This document shows positions 1 to 10,710 of a DNA stretch of 64,000 nt, one piece after another. Where the stretch lies: NCBI GenBank assembly GCA_963978905.1, contig OZ022257.1, forward strand, positions 30,271,274 through 30,335,273. The letters run 5' to 3'. The notes beneath the pieces were generated by a model. The model was not told where the DNA came from and did not search any database. It worked only from the letters and a program-made list of their open reading frames with translations. Source of the stretch: Trichostrongylus colubriformis (Eukaryota > Nematoda > Chromadorea > Rhabditida > Trichostrongylidae). The position numbers and the translations under genes were made by a program. Positions within the stretch are counted from its first letter, which is position 1; each line of letters opens with the position of its first letter.

Positions 1-1924
1 GCTGTGATGGTAGTCAAACACACCATAATGTAGGCCCTTCGTCAATGTTAAGGAAGCGTAGCAGCGTGCAATATCGCGTATGTGTTCCATGATACCAATT
101 AGTCCTAAGCAGCATTCGAACAGGTCTTGTTGCGCAAATTAAGAGATTTGGGAAGTGTAACAAGACTTGAGGCCCTGTGAAACACCTCTCTACAGTAAGC
201 GTTGAACTACCAAATGTACGTTAAAATAAACCCGGCCAACTAGGAGGAGACGGTTTAAGATGTATTGAACCCATTGACGACCGCGGCATTTTTGTTTGTC
301 TGGCGCGTGGGACCGCGCGGGGTCTTCCCACGCTTCGCGTGAGACGCGACGTCGTGTCGTCACACAGTCCCAAAGGGACACCTTTTTTGATATGCCATCA
401 TTTTTCACATTTTTGCATTGTAATTACGTTCCCACCTGCATATATAATAATATATAGACAACATTCAAATCAAGATTTCTTGTATTAAGCTTTGTATTAA
501 GCTCTTAGGCGAATAATCGCAGGCGATGCGTTAGCTGTTATGAAGAAATGTGCAAAATTTAAAGGCGCACCCGTTGCAGCAGATGCAAACACTATTTGTG
601 TATTAATTGTTTTCAAAATAACGGATGATTATCTACCCCCTGTTAGGAAGCTCAACAATTCTACAATCAAAAGTTATTTGACCATGCCCTATGAAGAAAA
701 CCTTTATATTTGAGATATACATAATTAAAAAAAGATCAAACAAAAGTTCAAAAAGAAGCTCAAAATATAAGTTACAAGACTGTGACACGACATGTCACAC
801 GGTCCCACGCGGCCAACATGGTGTGACACGACGTCTTGTCACATGGTCGTCAATGGGTTAAATTGTTTCAAGAGCAGAGAATATGTACTCTAGCTTTGCT
901 GGCTGAGCAGAGATTTTGCAAGGAGCAATTTCATCTGTGCCTTTCAAAGGCGGCAAAAGGGTGTAATTTGAGTGCGCAAGAAGGAGGAGCCTGGTTTGAT
1001 AAATAAAGCTAAGAATACAGGCCCAGTTCACGCGAGAATCGTCCTCTAGCTTCATGGCAAGCCCTATATTAGCCAGCGAGCCAGGTAACCGTACTCTATC
1101 TGTAAGTCGGCACCGTTCGTGTTGCGTATGACCGCCACACATCATGGATCTGCTTTGCTTCAATCGATGCGCTTGCGAAGTGCGTGTCTACTTTTGTGAC
1201 GACGACGGAAATCCCCTCTTCGCGGCTAGTTCTCCATCCTTCCTTTTTCCCTTTTTATGCTCTTTCTCCGCCACAGGATTCAGGATTAAGGCCGCACATG
1301 TGATTAAGCAGTTTTTTTTACAGCTTGAGAGATCATAGCTACATAAGTATCCATCTACTAGGACATTCAAACATGTAACTTGATATATAGTATCGTCCAA
1401 AATCGTATCTGAACATCATTTGACTTACGACCTTCCATGCATTCTCTGCGTGATTTGCAATGGTTATCACAGCTTTTTGCTTTTAGTAGTTATTCAGATG
1501 AATCATACTTGCTTTCCGTCCTCCTATGTGTACAAGCACGACGTTCACTCATTCTGTAGTCGTCCATGCCAGCCTCTCCCCCACAAAATTGCGTACAGCG
1601 TGCATAACCCCAAGGAAAAAACTGGTCATGTTACTTCAAGCACTCGGCAATCATAGCGCTTAGGAACTCCTTCGTGTCATGCCTCTGCTTATTTGGGCCA
1701 TGAGAAGTTATGTGGCAAAGTGCATACAGATATTTCTTCAACCTGCTGAATTCTTCACATAAGTACTATACATTTTCTCTATGTCATGTCCTTTTGCTTA
1801 TTCATTTGTGAACATCTGCATCCTCAAATGTTGACCTCCAGCCGTCCTTCATGAATTTTCGAAATCACACATCTGAACTTTTCATAAACACGGTAACCCG
1901 TCACCGGTTGATCGCTTCAGAATC
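1..1924. other. Upstream non-coding region with one fold-back repeat
   Basis: No coding exon could be supported here; the open frames are short and have no coding character. The only clear structure is an inverted-repeat element at about 267-860, listed separately. The last few hundred bases before 1925 should contain the promoter of the secreted-protein gene, but no core motif is distinctive enough to call. Confidence 0.5.
267..860. repeat. Inverted-repeat (fold-back/MITE-like) element
   Basis: The left end (ACCCATTGACGACC near 269-282) is the reverse complement of the right end (GGTCGTCAATGGGT near 845-858). The similarity continues inward through GC-rich stretches containing GCGTGGGACCG and GACGTCGTGTC on both sides, roughly 267-385 against 780-860. 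The middle is AT-rich. There is no coding potential, so this is probably a non-autonomous DNA element. I could not identify a target-site duplication. Confidence 0.5.
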
Positions 1925-4900
1925 ATGAACTACTACCTCTTCGTACTAACTGTAATGATAGCGACCGCGGAAGCCCAATCCAACACGTCGCTTGTGGCAA
2001 AGATGGACGACATGACCGTAGAAGCCGATGAACTCGCTCGAGATTTCTCTGATTCTCAGTACAAATACACATCTAAGGTAAGCACACATTTATTAGATTC
2101 GCTGGCACTTACAAGGCAGGTCTTCTAAGACAGGACGTACCTCCTAAAACTCTTTTTGCATCATATGGGGTCTCTGCATGGAACATGTGACTGATGTCCA
2201 TTCTTGCCAAACGGATCCACGAACGCCAAAGCGAATATAATATAACCAGGGCGACTCCAATTTATTTACTTGCCGGGGTCGATTGAAATTACGCTCAGGG
2301 CAAGGGTACGAGCGGAATTTCAACCGAAAGACCTTTCATTAGTACTCATGGCAGGGAATAATGAATCCCCTGCTGGCTAATCTGTGGAATGCAGCCAATT
2401 TAGTAGATTAAGGAAGTGAAAATATTCCGATGGTCTGAAGACGCGCTAGATCCAAGGATGGCAAATGCGCGTTCGGTAATTGCTCATGCGGCACCACCAC
2501 CTTGCACGCGAACTATTCATAGGAGTGCCCGTGTTGTGCATTCATTCGCAAGGGAATGTTGCTAATGCTCAACGTGCTGTAACGCTCAAAGGAAGAGATT
2601 ATTAATTAGCGATCTCTGAGTGAATGTCAGTTGGAAAGTGGGCCGGAAAAATAGGCTATCGAAGTTTAATCAAAGGGCGTTCCATGATTAAGAGGCAGCA
2701 ATAACTTTCAAGTCAAAGAGTACGCCCTCCCTTGGTGTGCCATAGCCGTCTCCAACGTCTGCTGTTCGATCTGCGCGGCCACCGGCTGCAACTGATTGTG
2801 AGAAGATGAGATGAGTGATAGGGACCCGTCTATATTCATGAGTGCTCAATGCCCAGGTAAAAGGCTATGGTGCTCTCCTTCTCCCTTTCATCTTCTCGTC
2901 TGATATCTCGGCCGTGCTCTCATTTCCATTCCTTTGCTCTCATGTTATGCTCAAGCCACTTTCAAGAAGAGCGGGGTTTTCCTGCTTTTTTCCTCATTGA
3001 ACGACGAACCAGCTGAGATAATGTTATTCTCGTATTCTAATTCTCACTTCCTGCCATCGTGGAGTTTGCGTGATTCCCATTGTTGACGATGTGGTCAGAG
3101 AGAAGAGCTATGGAGGACATTCATTAGTGATCAAAAATACATGCGGTTTCTTATTTCAACCATAACTTTGGCCAGCGTTTACCTATCAAGTTCAACTTTT
3201 TTTGTGTTTCGAAGGCAACTGTCACTCAATGAAATAGAGTTTTTCGTCCGAGTAGGATGCCGTGTGAAGGTGGAAAAAATTATTTGACTGATACACAGAA
3301 AATGATGTACACCGTGCTTCAGTGCTGTAAAGTGCTGCATGTTCCAAATGACGGGTAGCAATGTTTTAGCCTCATTCCGTTCTACTTTTCGCACAACGGC
3401 TCGTTTCATTGAGTTATAAGCTTTTTATGGCTAATTGAATTTTTTGAAAATTTTGGTCATTTTCAGAGCTTTCAGTAAATAATTTTACAACCTTCCCTTT
3501 GCATCTTACTCGGCTGAGATACCTTTTCATGAAGTAGCAGTTGCCCTCAAATTACTAAAAAACCATTTTGTAAACGTCGACTAAAATTATGGCTATGGTC
3601 CAAAACTGCATAAAATTTTGACCGCTACTTATGAGCAACCCCTAGAAGTATCGTGGATATCTTACATCTCATTTCCTCACAGAGATTTCCTCACGGAGAA
3701 GGATCACATTTCCTTCTCCTCCTTGAAACATCCCATCATGTTGAAAAGTACTCTTGCATTGAGAGGAGTTACCATTCGACGACGTCAAATGTCAGCCGAA
3801 TAGCAACCTGTTATTAACTGTTTGGGAATTCGAAACTTCATGTAGCTTAAGCTTGGTTCGATTCGGTGCAAAGTGGTAGAGCAATTACTATCCTCTAGTA
3901 AACATAGTTACGGTAATGGGTTAGCGCCGGAGAGCTTGAAGACTTAAAAGACTTACCTGATAACGAACCTGCTTTTCAGATTCGCACGAAACTTGTTGCA
4001 TTACTCCTGCGTCTCATTCCTGCTGAGACTGAAGTGAAGCGTGAAGACGATCCGGAACTTCAAGAGAAAGTATGTTGTAGTATGTTTGTATCAGAATTAT
4101 CCAATATTATCCTTTTCACATGTTAGAATAGAACTTCGACATAAAAATACGAGTTTGTTTCCTTTGAGAGCCTTTTTTATTTCGCACAAAATTTCCAGAA
4201 GGAAGGGGTAGCTCCAATACAGAATGTGTTCTATGGGGAAAACTCTTTGTATTCGATATGATGCACAGTGAGAATTACCGAAAAGATATGGCTTTATAGG
4301 GTGGAGTGCAAGTGTTCCGACTGGTGAGGCCAGGTCAGGTTGCGCGGCGGACACGCCCATTCGCGCGCGGTGGATTGCAATCAGGTAAAGACAGGTAAAA
4401 ACACGCTGCCAAAGCTCCTCCCCTGAAAAGGCTCAGGCAAATCTGGAAGAGCCCAGACGGCGAAGGACACGCCACCATCGGACAATTCGCGAAGCGTCGC
4501 CGCGCGCGGTGATCCGATTCAGTGCCGGCCTCTAGAAATCGAGACACTTGCAACACACCCGGCTTTATAGGCACTTTCCGCGATAACCGCACCAGCTATC
4601 TACCCTGCCGCAGCCGATAGACCCCCGATGTCGAGGCTGTACTCTTTGAGCGGCGTCACGAGGCTTCCTGACAGCGCTAAGCCCGCGGGAAGTAACTGTG
4701 ACCCCGCCCATCAACTGCGACTCCACCCGGCATTGGATGAGGCCTTTTCCTCCGTGGCCTTTACTTGTGATTCTGCGATAAGATAAGATAAAGAAGAAAT
4801 TCCAGTGGATAATGAAACGTTCGCTTGAGGAAACAGGTGATATCTCGAGGTTCCTCATGATATCATCAACGGGAACTAATTCAAAGGCTCGTTTTTACGC

Positions 4901-7900
4901 GGTAATCTCGTACAAGGCCAGATGTCGGGAGGCCTAATTGTTGCCATTTTCTAGGGCTTCTTTCGGATTTTTCTTTACCTATGTATTCTTTAGCACCTCT
5001 GATTTCATAATCCAGCTCTTAAACCCATTCAAGCTAATCGCGGAACATGCCTTTAATTTGGAAGTCGAATATTCTGCAGGAGACTGTCATGAATTCATCA
5101 TGAAGGGTAATTCTGATTGATTGATGAATATGAATGTGAAGGTGCTAAGTGGTGCGACAGTGGAGAAAAGTTAGAATGCAACGGTTGAAAGCGCAGAGAA
5201 GAAACCTCCTTCCTATCGCCAATCTTCATCGCACGTGCTCCCACGCGCTCTGCATCAATGCAGGTTCTGATGCAGACGGTGCTGCCAGGCGAGCCGAGAG
5301 TGAACGTACTTCACTCTTCACGGCTACCCCACCCTTCGCACTCTCCGCGCCCTTACGACAACCGCAATGGTGCGATCCTCTATGTTCTGGACAACCCTAT
5401 ATGCTTTACTGCAACATGAAAAAAAAGCAAATAAACCTTTTTGTAAAAGGGACTTGCTCTGTGTAAAAGGTCAATTTTTATCACCTCTAGTGGAAAGGTT
5501 GTGCGACCCAACATTTCTGGGATCCTTCAACACATTCAGAGTAGGTGATCTCGATAGAAAACTAGAACCTTCGGAAGGAACACTGAATTTGTGGCATCAA
5601 AATTCAATCTTTTTAGCATGCTTTGAACAGTTCGTATGAATATTTTTAATGCTGTTTCTGGCAACAATGTATCCACACAATGGATCATTTTATGTGAATT
5701 ATTATAGTTCGACGACATCGTCCTCCTACTGGAGAAGAAGATGCGTGTCAAGTATGATAAAATTAAGGAGGTGAGTCATCACAGACTTCAGCGCGGATGT
5801 ATTTTTGCCTGTCCTTTCCGTGTAGGACAAGAATAGTAACTCATTTATCAGTAGCCTATCACTTGAATCCTTCGCGACAGCATGTTTTCAACAAAATCGC
5901 GGTATATGTAAATTGCTATCAAATCTTTCTCCGAAAAAAGAGAGAGGCGATGATTATTCGCTCAGCTCTTACAAGAAAAGTAAGCCTTCCTCGTTGGATA
6001 TATGATGGTACCCACAATATTCTAAACCTAAAGGAGAATACCTACGGGTTAGCTACCGTTGACACCTTGCTCGGCATCTTCTATTAGGTCGTAAGGAGGG
6101 TTTTGGACGGTTTTCGCAACTTTATCAGGAGATTATAACTTGTTCAGATTGCGTGTTTTCCCATAGACTGAGCACCACTTAATTTGTCACTTTGCCAACA
6201 TGATGCATTTGCTTATCCCATTTTGATGAAAGTCTGATGATTTACATCGCTTGAAATCGTAAAGTAGCCTCGAAATTATGCTTTTTCAAAACTCTGTTAA
6301 AGTAGGAGTTGTCCGAGAGTTTGAAAAAGTGGTGTGTAGCCGACACTAGTTCTGTTAAGTGTTACGGACAGTAAGGGCCTCGGCCTGCTCTTTCTATTCC
6401 TGGAAGATGATCTGTGGAAAATGCGGTCGCGCACGGCTGCTTCGTGGGGTCGTACAGCGCCCATTCCTTGAGTTCCGGAGATCTAGCTGCGGTGATTAAC
6501 TACATCTGTATTGGAAAGCCCAATGCCTTTGGATATCCCCTGCAAGTACGGACGTCATCGCTTCCCGTTGTTTTAATCAAAGTGATTTAATCGATTGAAA
6601 ATTCGGGTAAATCATCCTTATTTCTGCACTTCTGAAACCAGGGGAACTCCTTCGTTAAACACAATGCCCCTCCCCTTGTAGTGCTTATCACATTTGCAGA
6701 TGCCTCCGTTGCGCTCGAAAAAACTAGAATTTGAGAAGTGAAGTCATCCAAAAAGTGCTTTATTCCTGCACTTTAAAATTTCACTAACTATTCAAAAGTC
6801 TCATGGAGTTTCGAGGAAGGTTCATATTAAGAAAGAGCAACTTTTTGCCGATTCAAGGGGCACTATACGCAAGGTGATATAAGCTGATGCGCTTTGAAAT
6901 TTGAAATTATCTTGTGAACGCTCAAAACCGGCCAAAACTTTCCTTACAAGTAGCAAAAGGCCAAGGCTCCTCCGCACGCATACATTAACAGGATTTTTGC
7001 AGAGAAATGTAGACAGCATCCATGGAGGCAACCCATTTATTCCTAATGTTTCTGTTATGATCTCCAAGTCTGCAGGTGAAGGCAGGGTCAAATGTGGCGT
7101 CGAGGAAATGTCTCAAGAAATAGGGCCTTCAAAAGGGGCCTCCATACAAGCCCTCCCCCTCTTATCTTCCCTCTATCTATCTTCTAAATTTCTTTGATTT
7201 TCTACCCGGAGAGTGCAATTCACCGAGGAAGTTTGATTCTTTGAAAAAACTGAGACCAAAGTTGTGACGAAACACTTTCTACATGCGCTAGGTCACACAC
7301 GATAAGCGTTTTTGCAGCTCGAGATAATGATGATCTCGTTGTGTCTTCGTGGCCTCCAGTTGAATGAACTCTCACTATCAAATTTCCTTTTCTGATTTCA
7401 TGGCATTTTATCAATGCAATTCCACTCCACTAAACTCATCTCTTTCAGCGAATCTCCGCCCTGCTCAGTCGTTTCCTTGCACCTGCCTTGGCACCGTTTA
7501 CAATCATGAACGCGCCATCGCAGGATCAACTACAGCGAGCACTACTGACGCCCGACCGAACAACTCCTTACAATCGTGACGTTGACTACCGTCCGATAAA
7601 CAGCGATCCCGTCGGTGCAGGATTTGACCTTGGCCGTCCTTATCTCCCCACAAGTTCCTCCACTCGTTTCACAAATTACCAACCAAATTATCTCCCCTCA
7701 GCTCAACTACCCTATCGACAGCTCCAACCTCAAATTAGCTACCTCAACTATAATCGATATCCTTCAGATTACGGTGCCATTAGGTCAGAGCAGTACTACT
7801 GGCCATCATATCAGCAACGGTTACCCTATAGGATGTATCAAGAAGTGCAGCCCTCATCACAGTGGTATTGGTCATCAGCGCAGCCACAGCTGCAGCCGCA

Positions 7901-7955
7901 ACGCCAACAGTACTACTGGGCCTACCCTTATGGTAGAGTATATGGGCAGAAGTAG
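1925..7955 (+). CDS. Secreted protein of unknown family, Tyr/Gln/Pro-rich tail (4 exons)
   Basis: Exons are 1925-2077, 3980-4069, 5708-5770 and 7449-7955. All junctions are phase 0 with GT donors and AG acceptors, giving 270 residues. The first ATG is followed by a hydrophobic stretch, so residues 1 to about 18 read as a signal peptide with a likely cut near AEAQ. Residues 19-115 are charged and look helical, with DELARDFSD, ALLLRLIP and VLLLEKKMRVKYDKIKE. From about residue 120 the protein becomes low-complexity, dominated by Tyr, Gln, Pro, Ser and Arg with clusters such as QYYWPSYQQRLPYR, and ends YGRVYGQK. I do not recognise the family. An extracellular structural, mucin-like or parasite-secreted role would fit the composition, but that is inference. 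Intron 2 contains two MITEs. The gene converges on HYOU1, with about 2.75 kb between the stop codons. Confidence 0.8.
4299..4560. mobile_element. Mutator-like MITE, copy 1 (9-bp target duplication)
   Basis: The ends are inverted: GGGTGGAGTGCAAGTGTTCC on the left, and the right end is the complement of GGGTGTGTTGCAAGTGTC. A 9-bp direct repeat, GGCTTTATA, flanks it at 4290-4298 and 4561-4569. The 262-bp body is non-coding and matches the element at 8386-8610 in reverse orientation. It lies in intron 2 of the secreted-protein gene. A 9-bp duplication fits the Mutator (MULE) superfamily, but no transposase is present, so the assignment is by duplication length only. Confidence 0.75.
4567..5054. 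mobile_element. MITE family with GGCACTTTCCGCG ends, long copy
   Basis: The left end is AGGCACTTTCCGCGATAA and the right end is the imperfect complement, CGCGGAACATGCCTTTA. The interior shares long near-identical blocks with 41962-42350, including GCGATAAGATAAGATAAAGA and the GGTTCCTCATGATA segment. This copy is about 100 bp longer because it keeps a GC-rich block near the left end that the other copy lacks. It lies in intron 2 of the secreted-protein gene, directly abutting the right target duplication of the Mutator-like MITE. It has no coding capacity. Confidence 0.65.
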
Positions 7956-8048
7956 GTATAGTATGTATACTAAAGTAGAAAATTCATGCCATTTTGTGTA
8001 GATAGCGGCATGCGGCTGTGACTTCCTTGCCAAATTGTGATCCGCAAA

Positions 8049-8208
8049 ATCATGCGATGGCATGTGTCGTCGTGAGCACTCAGCGCACACTTCAGCGTGC
8101 TCTTTCTCTTCCGCATCGCACGGTCCATATGTGAGACATACTTCGAGCGAGGGGAAAATAGCACGCCCAAGTGGGGGCGCAAACGACGACACATGCCATT
8201 GTATGATT
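8049..8208. repeat. Short inverted-repeat element (about 160 bp)
   Basis: ATCATGCGATGGCATGTGTC near 8049-8069 is mirrored by the complement at about 8189-8207; the match of about 25 bp extends through GTCGT. The interior is non-coding. It begins about 95 bp after the stop codon of the secreted-protein gene, so it could fall in that gene's 3' untranslated region. Confidence 0.55.
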
Positions 8209-8385
8209 GATGTTCGTGCGAGCTGCAACTTCAGCCTATTTGGCGATTAGTGACGAGGACCGAGGGGCGAGTACCGCAAAAGTATGTACAGTCCATCTCA
8301 CAGCGCTAAATAGGGCGTGGCCTGAGTGGCGAGAGCGAGAGTGTGTGGCGTGGTGAGAGAGTTTGATACACTCTAACTCAACTGT

Positions 8386-8610
8386 GGGTGTGTAGCAAGT
8401 GTTCCGATCTAGAGGTCGGCACCGAACTGGGTCACCGCCCTTCGCGAATTGTCCGAATGGTGGCGCGTCCTGCCGTCTGGGCTCTCCCAAACTTGCCTAA
8501 GCCTTTGTAGGGAGGAGCTTTGTCAGCGTGTTTTTACCTGTCTTTACCTGATTGCAATCCGCCGCACAACCTGACCTGACCTCACCAGTCGGAACACTTG
8601 CACTCCACCC
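8386..8610. mobile_element. Mutator-like MITE, copy 2 (9-bp target duplication)
   Basis: This 225-bp element runs opposite to the copy at 4299-4560 and has the same inverted ends (GGGTGTGTAGCAAGTGTTCC on the left, complement of GGGTGGAGTGCAAGTGTTCC on the right). It is flanked by a perfect 9-bp direct repeat, CTCAACTGT, at 8377-8385 and 8611-8619. Together with copy 1 it shows two independent insertions, each with a 9-bp duplication. Confidence 0.8.
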
Positions 8611-10710
8611 CTCAACTGTCAGCGCCCTATCAAACGCCCTGAAATGGACTGTACATCTTGCGGCAAAAATACGGTAGCCATGCGGAAGCGTGTGAACTCC
8701 AAGTACAGCAACAATCATCTTTCAGATAGAACTTTATCAATTACAATGACCATGCAATTGAATTGCAGTTGCAGTCACAAACTATCATCGTTTAACCTTG
8801 ACGTTTGCTTTCAACTACCGCAAGTTCTAGGTACTCCAAGAATTCATAGACATATCTCGCCTCATACAAAATTTCATCAATCGAGGTAGCAACCACGAGA
8901 ACCAGCAGATTCCCGTCGACAACATGCAACACAAACTTGTTTATTGCTGACCACATCTGAGAATATCTAGAGGAAATAAATTCGTTGAAGGTCGCTTCGG
9001 CGTCGTATTGGCCTTACCGCGTTCCACCCAAAGAAGGCAATTTGCACGCTTGAAGAAACGGTAATCGACGAGACCGGGTCAAAAGAGTATGGTGGATACC
9101 GCAGAGATTTGTAGCCCCCTAATTGAACTTTTTGTGGATGCTTGTGCAACAAGCTGCCATGCGCTATCGTGAAGAAAGATAGATTCCTCATTATTAGCCA
9201 ACTCTTACCTCTGATTTGCCATTTGCCACGCATCTGACGAGTACTTTCCACCTGCAACAGAGGTACCGTAAACCGCCGTACCGCCACCAAAAGCTGACCG
9301 GTTCGAGCTTGTCCTTTGTCCAGGCATTGTGCAGATCATAGTCAAGTATGCTACAGAATCCGGATCTCATTATGTCAAAATGCGTTTGAGAAGCTAAGAT
9401 CGTGCTAAGGTTTTGCGAGCGGTCAACATCCTCATCGTCAGTCACCCAGAGCGTTAGACATTCTACTTCACAGCTTCACAAAAATCGAGAAGCAGCAATC
9501 CTTCCGATATAGAAAAATATTGCAGCACCACTTTTGTCTGATCATGGAAGAAATCACGCTAAAGCCCCAAGGGTCGACTCCGGAAGTTATTGAACCGGTT
9601 CGAAATGCTACCCAATCTTCGGCACACGTTGTTAGCAAGGAATCATGCTATAAGCATGTTTTGCTCGGTGGTATCCTGTAGAAAGCGACATAACCTCCAC
9701 TATGTACTTCTGCCACAATTGTTCACACCTCCTATCTGCTAGACTGGTGCCGCGCCTACTAATCATGTTCAAGAGTGGTCGAGTTTCGTTGTCTCGCCGC
9801 AATTTACGGGTTGCTAGCGCTCTAATTCATAACCGTCGCGCCGTGAATGGTGCTTTGACGTAGGTTACAAAGGGAACGAACTTCTCACAAACGAGTGGAC
9901 CACCTTCACAAGCAGGAAAAGTTGAGAGCCAGCTACTTCTTCTCATGGATAAATGGGATTTCCCGGTATCCTCGAGCCTGCATGATTGGAAATGAGTGTT
10001 TTAGAATAAGGTAGTCTCGTCACACTAACTCGGGGAATAACTTATCAACATTTATATTCATCACCTGTTTTTTAGGGTGAATGACTTATTAACAATTGTT
10101 TTCATCCCTGAACAATGTTATAACATAGTTTATTCGGTTACCGTATTTTTCCCGCACTCACTCCATGTCACTGGCTCAGCTCGCAACATGCAACATCTCG
10201 ATGAAAAACCTTTTAAAATATCCGTCTTCGGACTAGCACAATCATAGCGAAGAACTTCCCTTCGATATACTTTTGCTAGTTGCCCATCATTGCCTACTAC
10301 ATTGTGATTCCACTTTTCTGCATACCTCTGTTAATCAGTTACACTTGTGCGTTCCGTTGAACAAGATATTTATAGAAAACAATAATAATTAACAACTCAA
10401 GCATGATATTGCAATAAATATATTCGAAATTAGGCTTCTTCTCTGATCGCACTATGGATGGTGGGTGATAATAGGAGAAAACCACAAATCAAGAATCACA
10501 GCACATCGTGTTCACAAAACAAAGATATATCCATCTTTTACTATGATTGAGATGATTATCACGATAATTAGTAAGAGAATAAGGAAAAAGGAGCATCAAT
10601 ATTACAAGCTAAATAATAATTATTACCAGTATCTCCCATAAACGTAATTACTGACCCCACGAGACAACATTCGGCTTCACCTAATCAAAACGCTAACGGT
10701 CACTCCTACC

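Larger units (their letters stand above)
7956..10710. other. Convergent intergenic region with small MITEs
   Basis: This stretch lies between the stop of the secreted-protein gene and the stop of HYOU1 on the opposite strand. It holds two small inverted-repeat elements (8049-8208 and 8386-8610). A minus-strand open frame at 9194-9445 ends against a possible donor but could not be linked to other exons. The last kilobase before 10711 is AT-rich and should contain the 3' untranslated region and polyadenylation site of HYOU1. I could not place the poly(A) signal with confidence. Confidence 0.5.

Noticed and set aside
9194..9445. Minus-strand open frame with a possible donor after GGCAAATCAGAG
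   Set aside because: The peptide composition is plausible, but no family signature, start context or in-phase partner exon was found.
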